A stretch of 64,000 nucleotides of DNA from an uncultured bacterium (GCA_947175015.1 CAMWLE010000006.1:1-64000), one strand, 5' to 3'; shown: positions 35,867-46,764, counted from the first letter of the stretch. The notes: generated from the letters alone by a model not told the origin. Program-made: numbers and translations.

Positions 35867-38464
35867 GTGGTAGAAGAGATCGGGAAAGTGAAATTAGATT
35901 ATAGTGTATATGCAGGAAAAGATTTATATAGTGACGGCGATGTGGAAAACGAATTGCTGGATATTGTAAAGAACAAAACAACTGCAGAATATGCTAAGAT
36001 CATTGAACAGCGAAAAAGTTGGCCGATACTATATCATCTGTCACCTTTGCGCGAAAATATCATTGACTGGATTCCAATGGAAGCCATGATTCCAATGGAA
36101 GCCATGATTTCAATGGAAGCCATGATTTCAACGGAAACTATGAATTCTAAAGAAGTCCTGAATTCTAAAGCAGATAAGAATTCACCAACAGGAACGGACT
36201 TGGCAGAGAATTCGGAAGCAGGTATGAGTTCATCAACAGTCAATCCGGCGGTGGACATGAAAGCAACAATGAATCCCACAGTAGATATGAATACAGAAAC
36301 TTGTTGTGTTGCGGGAGATATGGATGCAGGAGTGCTGAGCGCTGCGGGAGATATGGACACAGGAGCGCTGAGCGCTGCGGGAGACAGGGATGCGGGAGTG
36401 TTGAACGCTGCGGAAGGCATGGACACAGGAGTGTTGGATTCTGCGGTAGAAATGGATCCCATGTTGAATTCTAGTGCTGTAAATGCGGCAGAAACCATGG
36501 TGTCAACAGCAGCTTTGCATGGTACTTCTACGGTAGTCAGGCAGGGTGTAAAGGTATTGGAGGTAGGAAGCGGGTGCGGCGCTATCACAGGGGCTCTTGT
36601 CACAAAGGCAGGTTCAGTGACTTGTGTGGAACTTTCTAAAAAGCGCAGTCTTATCAACGCTTATCGTCACAGAGAATGTGATAATCTGATGATTCATGTG
36701 GGAAATTTCAGGGATGTTGAGCCGAGATTGCCAAGAGACTATGACTTGATCTGTCTGATAGGTGTGTTTGAATATGCCCAAAGTTATATGGGGGGAGATA
36801 CGCCTTATGAAGATTTTCTGAAAATACTATTATCTCATTTGGCCCCGGAGGGCAGGCTGATCATTGCCATAGAGAATCAATATGGTTTAAAATATTTTGC
36901 AGGGTGTAAGGAAGATCATCTGGGTACTTATTTTTCGGGAATTGAAAATTATGGGGCTGGTAAAGGTGTACGGACTTTCAGCAGAGAAGGGCTGGAACGG
37001 ATTTTCCGGAGCTGTGGTGTGGAAGAGTGGCATTTCTATTATCCCTATCCGGATTACAAATTCATGACCACTTTGTACAGCGATGAGTTTATGCCAAAAA
37101 AGGGAGAATTGTCTAATAATCTGCGGAATTTTGACAGGGACAGGATGATGTTGTTTGATGAGAAGGCGGCATTTGACGGCATCCTGGAGGATGGACTGTT
37201 TCCTGTATTTGCTAATTCTTATCTGGTGGTACTTGGAAAGGAATTTGATATCAAATATGTCAAGTATTCTAATGATCGTGCGCCGGAATATGCCATTCGG
37301 ACGGAGATTTCCAGCAGGGTATGGCATCGGCAGCAATTGGTGAGTGTCAGAAAGCGTCCTCAGACACCGGAAGCTGCGGATCACATCAGAGGTATGGCTG
37401 CCGCGTATGAGAGCCTGACGGAAAAATATAGAGGAGGCAATCTGGAGATCAATCGGTGTGAGTTGGTAAATGAGGGGGGATTGATTTGTGCGGAGTTTGA
37501 ATTTGTGCCGGGGATACCGTTGTCGGAGCTCATGGATGTCTGTCTGGAAAGGAATGATCTGGAAGGTTTTTATGGGTATTTTCGGCAATATATGGAGCGT
37601 ATCGGCTATAACAGTGAATATCCGGCGGCAGACTTTGATCCGATTTTCTCTAATATTCTGGTACAACAGGGGAGTGCTTCTACTGCCATAGAGGGTGAAA
37701 CTTTTGGGGATAAGTGGACTTTGATCGATTATGAGTGGACTTTTGGCAGAGCCATTGACATTCAGGAATTGGCTTTTCGAGCTGTGTATTGTTATCTGCT
37801 GGAGGACGGCAGGAGAAGCAAACTGAATCTCGAACAGGTGTTAAAAGAGCTGTCTATTACAGAAGAAAAGGCGGAATATTATCGGGAGCAGGAGAGAGAA
37901 TTTCAGCGTTTTGTGACAGGAGAGCGGCTTGCTATGTCACAGATACGAGAAGTGATTGGTTATCGGTCTATGGTTCCACAGAAATGGATTGACAGATATC
38001 AGGATTCGGAGTTGGTGAACCGTGTGCAGATCTATGAGGATAAGGGAAAGGGATATCATGAAGAAGAATCCTATTTTGTGGATGAGGCTTACCAGGGGGA
38101 CAATCTGATAGATTTGAAGCTGCAGGTGGGGAATGATGTAAACGTGCTGCGTATTGACCCAAGTCTGTATCCTTGTGTGGTAAAGCTGAAGGAGATGACT
38201 TTTAACGGTGAGATGGTGCCTTTGGATAAACGGAAGATGCTCACTGCCAACGGACGTATTGTGAAACCATCAAAAGAAAACGTCGGGGCGTATTGTCCCA
38301 GCATTGTCTTTGCTACGGATGATCCCAATATGAATATTGCTTTGGGAGAATTGGCACGTTTGGCGCAAAACACGCTGCGGGTGCGGATGGAAATTGTGCG
38401 GCTGCCCCTTCCCATGGCGCAGGATTTGGCGGAGGCTAAGGGGATGAGGTGGTTTGGAAATTGA
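35867..38464 (+). CDS. class I SAM methyltransferase multi-domain protein with internal repetitive insertion
   Basis: VKVLEVGSGCGAITGALVTKAGSVTCVELSKKRSLINAYRHRECDN...YDLICLIGVFEYAQ; GTG start after GGAGG. Confidence 0.85.
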   Translation: MVEEIGKVKLDYSVYAGKDLYSDGDVENELLDIVKNKTTAEYAKIIEQRKSWPILYHLSPLRENIIDWIPMEAMIPMEAMISMEAMISTETMNSKEVLNSKADKNSPTGTDLAENSEAGMSSSTVNPAVDMKATMNPTVDMNTETCCVAGDMDAGVLSAAGDMDTGALSAAGDRDAGVLNAAEGMDTGVLDSAVEMDPMLNSSAVNAAETMVSTAALHGTSTVVRQGVKVLEVGSGCGAITGALVTKAGSVTCVELSKKRSLINAYRHRECDNLMIHVGNFRDVEPRLPRDYDLICLIGVFEYAQSYMGGDTPYEDFLKILLSHLAPEGRLIIAIENQYGLKYFAGCKEDHLGTYFSGIENYGAGKGVRTFSREGLERIFRSCGVEEWHFYYPYPDYKFMTTLYSDEFMPKKGELSNNLRNFDRDRMMLFDEKAAFDGILEDGLFPVFANSYLVVLGKEFDIKYVKYSNDRAPEYAIRTEISSRVWHRQQLVSVRKRPQTPEAADHIRGMAAAYESLTEKYRGGNLEINRCELVNEGGLICAEFEFVPGIPLSELMDVCLERNDLEGFYGYFRQYMERIGYNSEYPAADFDPIFSNILVQQGSASTAIEGETFGDKWTLIDYEWTFGRAIDIQELAFRAVYCYLLEDGRRSKLNLEQVLKELSITEEKAEYYREQEREFQRFVTGERLAMSQIREVIGYRSMVPQKWIDRYQDSELVNRVQIYEDKGKGYHEEESYFVDEAYQGDNLIDLKLQVGNDVNVLRIDPSLYPCVVKLKEMTFNGEMVPLDKRKMLTANGRIVKPSKENVGAYCPSIVFATDDPNMNIALGELARLAQNTLRVRMEIVRLPLPMAQDLAEAKGMRWFGN
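36071..36142 (+). repeat. 18-bp tandem repeat, 4 copies
   Basis: ATTCCAATGGAAGCCATG (IPMEAM) at 36071, 36089, 36107, 36125. Confidence 0.9.
36311..36472 (+). repeat. 33-bp tandem repeat, about 4-5 copies
   Basis: GCGGGAGATATGGATGCAGGAGTGCTGAGCGCT (AGDMDAGVLSA) at 36311, 36344, 36377, 36410, degenerate at 36443. Confidence 0.88.
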
Positions 38465-40680
38465 ATATCAGAACTATGGTCAAGGGGTTGTTGACAGATA
38501 GAGAGGACCGTCGTTATGAAAAGCTTCTGCAGGATAAAATGGTTTCCTACCAGGATTGGGTAACGGCATTGGAGCAGGATGGGCATGTAGATGTCTGTGA
38601 AGCCGGAGGGGGCGTGAATGCGGAAAGATTTGATGGACAGGGCGTAACGGGGAAATTCTGTGAAACGATACAGGATAGCTGCAACTATGTGGTGATTCGT
38701 TCCGGCGAGGGAAGGTTTGCATCGGGTTTTTGCGGATATGTTCAGAGCTATTTTGCGGCGCATCCGGAGGTTTCCATTTTGTATGGGGATGAAGATGTGG
38801 GCAATGGCGGGCAGGGGGAATTTGACATTGCAGCGTCAGAGAGGCGGCTGCCCTGGTTTAAGCCGGACTGGTCTCCGGATCTGCTGGAGAGTACTTTCTA
38901 TTTTGGCAGTGTGGTGGTTCTGCGGGCAGAATTATTTCGCAGGGCAGTTGGGGAACCGGGGCAGGAGGTAAGCTTAGATAAACTGCAGAAAACGGCGCAG
39001 TTTACATCTTTTGCGAAAAGGGATAAGAATGTGGGCCAGGGAATGGCGTTTTATGTGGTGACAGATTTTGCTGCCTATGAAGTGTGGATGCACCGATTGG
39101 TGGAATTGGCAGGAGGATATGAGCCGGGAAGTCGTGTGGTAGGGCATGTTGCAATGCCCTGGTTTGCCGGTAGCTGTCCGGAGGACAGGAACAAATATTT
39201 AGAGACATCGCCTTTTTTGAGAAAACGTCAGGAGATGTTGCTGCAAACGTTCAGAAATAGAAACGGTCATACAGGTTCTGGTTCCACGGCAACTTTCCCT
39301 GTGGTTTCCATAGTGATACTTTCCAAGGACCATCCGGAGATTCTGGAAAAATGTCTCAAAGGCTGTGCGCTTGGGGCAAAGGGACAGGAAGGAGCGGGGT
39401 TTTCCTATGAGGTGATCCTGGTGGACAATGGCAGCAGTGTTGAAAACCGCAGGCAGGTGGAAGCATTGATACAGGAGTTCACATTGGCCGGTTGCCGGAT
39501 TACGTATCTGTATCGGCCTCAGACGTTCCACTTTTCCAGGCTGTGTAATCTGGGGGCGGCACAGGCAGCCGGGAAGCTGCTGCTTTTCTTAAATGATGAT
39601 GTGGTGTTGTGTCAGCCGGGGTGCGTGGAAGTCTTGGCGGCACTGGCGGAGAGACCGTGGACAGGGGCAGTGGGAATGAAATTATATTACCCTGACTCGG
39701 TGCGGATACAGCATGCGGGGATTACAAATCTACCCATGGGGCCGGTACACAAGCTTCAGTTTCTGGAGGATGATAAGAGTTATTATTATGGCGCAAACAG
39801 AGGACGGCATAATGTGCTGGCTGTGACGGCAGCGTGCCTTATGGTGGAGAGAGAGAAATATCTGCAGGCCGGTGGATTTGCGGAGGAATTGCCGGTTGCT
39901 TTTAATGATGTGGATTTTGGGTTTCGATTGTACGAACTGGGGTATCAAAATGTATGTGTGAATGATAGGTATGCGTATCATTATGAATCATTGAGCAGGG
40001 GAGATGACGAATCACCGGAAAAGCTGGCGAGATTGCTTCAGGAGAGAGACAAGCTCTATGAACGTCATCCGGCATTGGAGGGGGTAGATCCCTATTATTC
40101 CCTGCATTTGAATCGTGAAGGATTGGATGTGGCCATTCGTCCCGCATATTTGACAGCAGGAAATATCGTACAGAAGGTGCGGGGACAGCTTGCGGCATTT
40201 TCTATGAAGGGATATCGGACGGATGCCTGTCTGATGGTGCGTGTGGAGGATTGTCGGAACAGGAAGGCAGTAGGCTATGGCGTGGTTCTGGGGGATAATA
40301 ATGCGTGTTATGAAAAGATGCTTCTGATGGAGCGAGTACCTGTTGGGGAAGGAGTTCCTTCCGTTGGGAAAACTTCTGTTTTGGACAGTGACGGCTTTCT
40401 TTCTGGCGGGGAGGATTTCGCTTCGGATGAGAAGACAGCGCCGTGTAAGAGTGTGAAAGCGGAATCGTTGGAAGTATATGCCATAAGACTTGAAGGGCAG
40501 TATCGGCCTGACCTGGAAGAAAATATGCCGGACCAGGTGAATGTGGGGTTATGCGGGTTTATGGTGGATGTGGCGAAAGGGGCAGTTCCGGAGGGAAGAT
40601 ATCGGCTTGGCATGGGAGCCAGAAACCGGGTCACGGGACTTCGGATTGTAAATTGGAGCAACCGTATGTTGGAATTGTGA
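38449..40680 (+). CDS. GT2-family glycosyltransferase (multi-domain)
   Basis: PVVSIVILSKDHPEILEKCLKG...YEVILVDNGSS...LLLFLNDDVVLC...FNDVDFGFRLYELGY. Confidence 0.88.
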   Translation: MVWKLNIRTMVKGLLTDREDRRYEKLLQDKMVSYQDWVTALEQDGHVDVCEAGGGVNAERFDGQGVTGKFCETIQDSCNYVVIRSGEGRFASGFCGYVQSYFAAHPEVSILYGDEDVGNGGQGEFDIAASERRLPWFKPDWSPDLLESTFYFGSVVVLRAELFRRAVGEPGQEVSLDKLQKTAQFTSFAKRDKNVGQGMAFYVVTDFAAYEVWMHRLVELAGGYEPGSRVVGHVAMPWFAGSCPEDRNKYLETSPFLRKRQEMLLQTFRNRNGHTGSGSTATFPVVSIVILSKDHPEILEKCLKGCALGAKGQEGAGFSYEVILVDNGSSVENRRQVEALIQEFTLAGCRITYLYRPQTFHFSRLCNLGAAQAAGKLLLFLNDDVVLCQPGCVEVLAALAERPWTGAVGMKLYYPDSVRIQHAGITNLPMGPVHKLQFLEDDKSYYYGANRGRHNVLAVTAACLMVEREKYLQAGGFAEELPVAFNDVDFGFRLYELGYQNVCVNDRYAYHYESLSRGDDESPEKLARLLQERDKLYERHPALEGVDPYYSLHLNREGLDVAIRPAYLTAGNIVQKVRGQLAAFSMKGYRTDACLMVRVEDCRNRKAVGYGVVLGDNNACYEKMLLMERVPVGEGVPSVGKTSVLDSDGFLSGGEDFASDEKTAPCKSVKAESLEVYAIRLEGQYRPDLEENMPDQVNVGLCGFMVDVAKGAVPEGRYRLGMGARNRVTGLRIVNWSNRMLEL

Positions 40681-40705
40681 GAATCAATTCAGAAAGGCAT
40701 TTCCT

Positions 40706-42865
40706 ATGGAAGTAAAAGAGACAGATTATAGAGCAGCTTATGAGCAGGAACATTTAAAATGTGCGGATCTGGCAGGACGGGTGGCGGATTTGGAAGCGAA
40801 AAACGAGGAGCTGACCTGGAAATTGAACCGCATTAAAAAGAATCCTCTCTGGAAGGCCAGCAAGCCTGTCAGAAGTCTTGTGCATTGGGCCATAAGACAG
40901 AAGGATAGACTTGGAAACTGCGGAGGGCCTAAGGGTGTGGTTCAGAAGCTTGATTATAAAAAGCGGGAACGGGAGGCGATGAAGCAATTCGGCACACAGA
41001 GTTTTCCGACACCGGAGCAGGCCATAGCGGAGAGAAACACTGTATTTCCAAGGATGGTGAAGATCAGTATTCTTGTGCCTCTGTGGAACAATGAGATGCA
41101 ATTTCAAAAGGAAATGCTGGATTCTGTGATGAACCAGACCTATTATAATTGGGAATTGTGTCTGGCGGATGGTTCCGATGAGGCGCACAGTTATATTGGC
41201 GAAATCTGCAGGGAATATGCGGCGAAATCCGAGGGCAGGATTGTTTATCGGCATCTTGAGAAGAACAGCGGTATTGCAGGCAATACAAATGCCTGTCTGA
41301 AAATGGCTACCGGCGAATATATCGGTCTGTTGGATCAGGATGACATTCTTCATCCCAGCGTATTGTATGAATATGTAAAGGCAATTAACGAGAAAAATGC
41401 AGATTATCTGTATTGTGATGAAACTACTTTTAAAGGCAGCGATATCAATCATATGCTCACAATGCACTTTAAGCCGGATTATGCGCCGGATAATCTGCGT
41501 GCCAACAATTATATTTGTCATTTTAGCGTGTTTCACAGAAGTCTATTGGACGGAGATGAATTGTTTCGGTCAAAATTCGATGGCAGCCAGGACCATGACA
41601 TGATTCTGCGTCTGACAGACAATGCGAAGAATATTGTTCATGTGCCCAGGCTGATGTATTATTGGAGGAGTCATTCCGGCAGTACGGCATCCGGTATTGA
41701 GGCCAAACCCTATGCGATTGAAGCGGCCAAGGGAGCGGTGGCGGAACATTTGAAGAAGCATGGGTTTACTCATTTTAAGATTGAGAGTACCAGAGCTTTC
41801 GAGACAATTTTTCGTATTCGTTATCAGATTATCGGGACACCGAAGATTTCTATTGTCATAGCAAATAAAGATCATGTGGAGGACTTAAGGCGTTGTGTCA
41901 CTTCTATTATGGAGAAGTCCACCTATGATAATTATGAGATTATTATTGTGGAAAATAACAGTTCCACAGAGGAAATCAGAGCGTATTACAACAGTCTGTT
42001 GGGATATGACTATCGTCAAATCATGTCAAGTGAGGCAGAAGTGCTCGGTAGTACGGAAAACCCAGAAGATATGTCAAGTAAGGTAGAAGAGCGTAGTAGT
42101 GCGGATAGCCTGGGAAAAAAACAGGGAAATCAGAACCAGAGGCAGGAAGAAAAGAAAAAACAGGCATTAGCACAAGAAGGTATTTTCCGCAGTGAGGATG
42201 GCAGGGTAGGGATTGCGGTTTATAAAGGCGACTTTAATTATTCCGCAGTGAATAATCTGGGGGTAAGTTATGCTACTGGTGAATATATATTGCTGCTGAA
42301 CAATGATACAGAAGTAATCACTGTGAATTGGATGGAGGAACTTCTGATGTATGCCCAGCGGGAAGACGTAGGGGCAGTGGGCGCAAAACTTTTCTATGGA
42401 GATAAAACCATACAGCATGCAGGGGTGGTGATCGGATTGGGGGCCCATGGAACCGCAGGCCATACGCATTACAAGCAGCCGCGCCAGAACCTTGGCTATA
42501 TGGGGCGGTTGTGCTATGCGCAGAATGTGACAGCGGTGACAGGCGCCTGTCTGATGGTTAAAAAGAGCATTTATCAGGAAGTGGGCGGACTGGACGAGAG
42601 CTTTGCCGTTTCACTCAATGATGTGGATCTATGTCTGAAATTGCGTGAGCGAGGGCTGCTCAATGTATTTACGCCTTTTGCGGAACTGTTCCACTATGAG
42701 TCTGTTTCCAGAGGATTGGATGATACCGGGGAGAAAGCGGAGCGTTATAACCGGGAATCAGAGCGGTTCCGCAAAAAGTGGAAGAAGGCTCTGGAGGATG
42801 GAGATCCTTATTATAACCCCAATTTCTCCCTGAATAGAAGCGATTTTTCCCTGAAGATAACATGA
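40706..42865 (+). CDS. bifunctional GT2-family glycosyltransferase
   Basis: Two GT2 cores: ISILVPLWNNEMQFQKEMLDSVMNQTYYNWELCLADGS...GLLDQDDILHP and ISIVIANKDHVEDLRRCVTSI...LLLNNDTEVI...SLNDVDLCLKLRERG. Confidence 0.9.
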   Translation: MEVKETDYRAAYEQEHLKCADLAGRVADLEAKNEELTWKLNRIKKNPLWKASKPVRSLVHWAIRQKDRLGNCGGPKGVVQKLDYKKREREAMKQFGTQSFPTPEQAIAERNTVFPRMVKISILVPLWNNEMQFQKEMLDSVMNQTYYNWELCLADGSDEAHSYIGEICREYAAKSEGRIVYRHLEKNSGIAGNTNACLKMATGEYIGLLDQDDILHPSVLYEYVKAINEKNADYLYCDETTFKGSDINHMLTMHFKPDYAPDNLRANNYICHFSVFHRSLLDGDELFRSKFDGSQDHDMILRLTDNAKNIVHVPRLMYYWRSHSGSTASGIEAKPYAIEAAKGAVAEHLKKHGFTHFKIESTRAFETIFRIRYQIIGTPKISIVIANKDHVEDLRRCVTSIMEKSTYDNYEIIIVENNSSTEEIRAYYNSLLGYDYRQIMSSEAEVLGSTENPEDMSSKVEERSSADSLGKKQGNQNQRQEEKKKQALAQEGIFRSEDGRVGIAVYKGDFNYSAVNNLGVSYATGEYILLLNNDTEVITVNWMEELLMYAQREDVGAVGAKLFYGDKTIQHAGVVIGLGAHGTAGHTHYKQPRQNLGYMGRLCYAQNVTAVTGACLMVKKSIYQEVGGLDESFAVSLNDVDLCLKLRERGLLNVFTPFAELFHYESVSRGLDDTGEKAERYNRESERFRKKWKKALEDGDPYYNPNFSLNRSDFSLKIT

Positions 42866-42895
42866 TTAACAGATAAATTGGAGGAATCGTCGTTA

Positions 42896-44449
42896 CTATT
42901 TGCGGTGTCTGCGAATCGTAACGATGATTTCGTTTATGCCCATGGCCATATAAGGTATCTGTAAAAAGAGGAATGGCAATACATACCGGGTTTTGGCCTC
43001 CCACATGAGAGAAAACAGAAAGCCTCCAAAAACGGCAATCAACAGCAGGTATTTTTCTATGTGAACATATTCTTTTCTGCGTAGGATAAGCAGGAAAAGG
43101 ATACTGCCATATAAAAGCATCTGAAATATCTTCATACCTGATTCCACTATTTTTGTCAGTTTCCCGTAACTGTAGATTTCTTTTGCCAATGGCCATTGGG
43201 CCCCGGTCACAAGATTGTTTGCGGCCAAACTCTGATACATTGGTGCGTTCCACTGTGAATTCATTTTCCGCACAAAGAAATCTATCATGTAATCCGGATC
43301 ATCTCGATAGATGTTGAGATACATTTTCAAATCTTCATATCCTTTTTCCTTTGCCAGTGCTACATTGTCGTCAAATGCGTCGAATGTGTCATATTCATAT
43401 TGATTATGCCAGCCTGCCCGCTGGTAATCATCGTTTAGTCCCATGGTGATATAGAGCAGGGAAGGGATGGCGGAAGCGTCTTGGCTTCTTACGTCATGAT
43501 ATAATCCCCATACGGCAAACTGCATGATTCCGCATCCTGCTAACAGTGCAATGATCATAATCAAATGCTTCCGTGTATGATGAAACAGCAATTTAATCAG
43601 CATTACAATTGTCAACGCAATGACAAAGATGAGGCAATTTTGCCTTAGCAAAACAGCGATCCCTATGGAGCATCCGCATAGTACAAGGCGTGCCAAGGAG
43701 AACTGCCTGATACAGGATAGATACATCCATGTACCAAACAGGCATAAAATGGTTGAGAGCAGATCCCCATATACAAAAGGAATGTAGGCATACATGGGAA
43801 AGCAGCAAAGGATGAACAACAAATAATAAACTTCTGCCTGAGCGTTATTATCTGAAAGGTATCTGACGATTTGCCCGCCTGATAGTACAAGCAGTGGGAC
43901 GCAGGCGGCAACCAGACATTGAAAGGGAAGATAATTCATATCGCCAAATATGATAAAGATGCCTCTCAACAAAGTGATCATACCAAGTTGCTGCGGATAT
44001 CTGGCGATATAGCCGCCTCGTTCCAGTGCGGTAAAATCTCCGTGATTGAAGGCGCTGGCATATTGGCACAGATACATTTGGTCGGCTTGGGGACTTGTCT
44101 TGCTGGCAAAGAGCCAATAATATCCTATGACGGCAGATAACAGACAGGTGCATCCGAGCAAAAGATTTCGGGATTGCATGGTTTTCAGTTTGTTGGAAAG
44201 TCTGCCGACGAAATAGAGGCAAAACAGTGAAAAACTAATCAAAAAAACATTAAATAAAATGGAATCAGTCTTAAAATAGATAAATTCATCCATACCTGCC
44301 CTGTTTTCCCCGGTGATGCCAAGGCAGTAATAAAAGAGTAAAAAGAACACAGGAATGCTGAGTGTATTAAAAATATAGCAGAATGTTTTTTCCTGAAAAA
44401 ACTTTTTCATGTGTGCGCTTCGCTCCTCATATGTGTCATAAAATATCAT
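42896..44449 (-). CDS. GT39/PMT-like multi-pass membrane protein
   Basis: Hydrophobic; SPQADQMYLCQYASAFNHGDFTALERGGYIARYPQQLGMITLLR; start may be internal (MKKFFQEK). Confidence 0.7.
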   Translation of the reverse strand: MIFYDTYEERSAHMKKFFQEKTFCYIFNTLSIPVFFLLFYYCLGITGENRAGMDEFIYFKTDSILFNVFLISFSLFCLYFVGRLSNKLKTMQSRNLLLGCTCLLSAVIGYYWLFASKTSPQADQMYLCQYASAFNHGDFTALERGGYIARYPQQLGMITLLRGIFIIFGDMNYLPFQCLVAACVPLLVLSGGQIVRYLSDNNAQAEVYYLLFILCCFPMYAYIPFVYGDLLSTILCLFGTWMYLSCIRQFSLARLVLCGCSIGIAVLLRQNCLIFVIALTIVMLIKLLFHHTRKHLIMIIALLAGCGIMQFAVWGLYHDVRSQDASAIPSLLYITMGLNDDYQRAGWHNQYEYDTFDAFDDNVALAKEKGYEDLKMYLNIYRDDPDYMIDFFVRKMNSQWNAPMYQSLAANNLVTGAQWPLAKEIYSYGKLTKIVESGMKIFQMLLYGSILFLLILRRKEYVHIEKYLLLIAVFGGFLFSLMWEAKTRYVLPFLFLQIPYMAMGINEIIVTIRRHRK

Positions 44450-44967
44450 GATTGTGCGACCATGCTATTATGGTGAATTGTGTTCATGGAATAGGAAGCA
44501 GCGGTGGTTACGCTGGTGATTTGCCGCCCATGTACAGGATTGTATACAATGTGATAAACATTATAATATTATGCACAAAAAAAGTCAATCGCCTTCAACA
44601 TGCAAAAACAGGTTAAAATGCGTGCTAAATATGGAGAGGCACAGCGTTACACCATATGTATTTTTTGACATAATAATGTAGTGGTAAATGGCTGGTATTG
44701 TCTCCACGATTCACCTTTTCGTGACTGGCATTTGTTTTGTATGTTCACAATCATTGTGAGTTATGTGCGGATGCCGGTATCTTGTTTTTATGATGAATCC
44801 CTTGAAAGTATTTAAGCGGCGTGCTATATTTACATGGAAGAGTATATGGTATCTGTAGTTATATAGAGGAATTAACAAAAAAAAATATACGATAATAGGT
44901 ATGTGGAAGAAATGAATCTGCCGTGTTGTGGTACTGAGAGGGACGGCCATGAACCGGAAGTAGGAGG

Positions 44968-46764
44968 ATGTATATGTGGATGGTGATGAAAAGAAGAGGT
45001 AGTGAAGGGATTCCCAAAATAGGGAAGTTTTCCTGGAAATTGGCAGTCATATTATTGCTTTCATTGATTACCATGGTATTTTACGGAAGCCGGAAGGTGG
45101 GATATCATGTGGACGAAATCTACTCCTACGGCCTGGCAAACAGCGAATATCTTCCCTTTATGCATTTTGGAGAAATTGAATATGGGGTAAAGGACTGGAT
45201 GCTGGAGTATGGTGCGGGAGAATCTCTGGGTGATTTGTTCCGCAATCTGGTCAAGGATTTTCAGATCTTAAAAGAATGTGACTTTCAGTTCAGGGAAAGT
45301 GTTATCTATGAGGATTATGTGATCGCGCAGGCAAACAGTTCGGACACCAGGACGACCACATGGGTTTCAGGGCAGGCATATCAGGATTATATTGCAGTCA
45401 GTGAAAGCAATACGTTTAATTATGCGTCTGTTTATTATAATCAAAGAGGTGATGTGCACCCGCCCCTGTATTATATCATCTTGCATACCATTTGTTCCGT
45501 GTTTCAAGGGATTTTCTCAAAGTGGTTTGCTTTATCTATCAATATTGTGGTGCTGCTTCTTACGACCATGATGCTTTATAAGATGGTGAAGGAGTACCTT
45601 GGAGGAGAGACGGCGGCACTGGCTGCGGCAGGGGGGTATGGATTATCCTGTGGTTTTATGAATACTGCGGTCTGGCTCCGGATGTATGCGTTGCTGACTT
45701 TGATGGTGGTTATTGTTTGTTATGTACATTTGAAAATAGCTGGGGAGGATTTCCGGTGTAAGGGAAAGAATCGGCGGTATCTGATTCTGGCAGTTTTGTG
45801 TGGATTTTTGACGCATTATTATTTTGTCTTATATGCCATAGGGATTGCTATGGTTTTTACCATATGGATGCTGGTGCGGAAAAAGTGGAGGGAAACAATA
45901 AGTTATCTGCTGACATTGGCGGGCTCCGCAGCCGCAGGACTGTGTATCTGGCCTTATGCCATCAGGCATGTGTTCAAGGGATATCAGGGAACACAGGCTT
46001 TGGATGTGATACGGGAAGGTGAATTCTATTACATTAAAATCAAGTTGATGTTTCAACAGATTATGGCACAGGTTTATGGCGGGCAATGGTGGATTCTTGT
46101 ATTATGTCTGTGTGCGGCAGCGGGAATTGTGATATGGAAGAAGGTAAGAAAAAAGGGCAGTTCACTACCCTTTGGTAAGGGGATGCTGGTCACAGTTCCG
46201 ATTGTGTTTTACGTTGTTGTGGTAGCACAGATCGTTCCTATGTTGGTAGAAAGGTATGTTATGTGTACCTTTCCCTTCTGGATTTTGTTTGTGGTGGTGT
46301 CCATTGCGTTTGTGCTTCGAGAGTTGAGGGAGAGCGGAAGTATTACGGAGAAATGGGCGAATCGGGTTCTTTTGCTGTCAGGTGTGTTGCTATTTGCTTT
46401 GAATAACTGTTATCTGAGGGAACCCGCCGGCTTGTATCATGGGGAACAGGAATTGGTAAAGGTGCCGGAGAATACGGATTGTGTCTACGTGTTATCGGAT
46501 GGCGATTGGAACCAAAGTGCCATTGACAGTACGATTCTGGCACAATGCAGAAATGTGGGGCTGGTATATGTTTCTGAGATAAGCATTTTGGCGGAAGACT
46601 ATGAATATCAGAAGGGTGACTATGTCATGGTGGCCATTCAAAAGGATATGGAAGTAGAAGAGGTGTATACAGAAGTGATAGATATGCTGGGGCTGACGGG
46701 GCTGCATCAGGTTGATGTGCAGGAAGGGGCCACGGCAATCAGATTTTTGCTGACGGGTGATTGA
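44968..46764 (+). CDS. GT-C/GT39-like membrane glycosyltransferase
   Basis: VGYHVDEIYSYGLANSEY...GDVHPPLYYIILHTICSVF...multi-pass. Confidence 0.78.
   Translation: MYMWMVMKRRGSEGIPKIGKFSWKLAVILLLSLITMVFYGSRKVGYHVDEIYSYGLANSEYLPFMHFGEIEYGVKDWMLEYGAGESLGDLFRNLVKDFQILKECDFQFRESVIYEDYVIAQANSSDTRTTTWVSGQAYQDYIAVSESNTFNYASVYYNQRGDVHPPLYYIILHTICSVFQGIFSKWFALSINIVVLLLTTMMLYKMVKEYLGGETAALAAAGGYGLSCGFMNTAVWLRMYALLTLMVVIVCYVHLKIAGEDFRCKGKNRRYLILAVLCGFLTHYYFVLYAIGIAMVFTIWMLVRKKWRETISYLLTLAGSAAAGLCIWPYAIRHVFKGYQGTQALDVIREGEFYYIKIKLMFQQIMAQVYGGQWWILVLCLCAAAGIVIWKKVRKKGSSLPFGKGMLVTVPIVFYVVVVAQIVPMLVERYVMCTFPFWILFVVVSIAFVLRELRESGSITEKWANRVLLLSGVLLFALNNCYLREPAGLYHGEQELVKVPENTDCVYVLSDGDWNQSAIDSTILAQCRNVGLVYVSEISILAEDYEYQKGDYVMVAIQKDMEVEEVYTEVIDMLGLTGLHQVDVQEGATAIRFLLTGD

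Noticed and set aside
36887-37666. 259-aa minus-strand ORF
   Set aside because: Antisense shadow ORF of the methyltransferase gene
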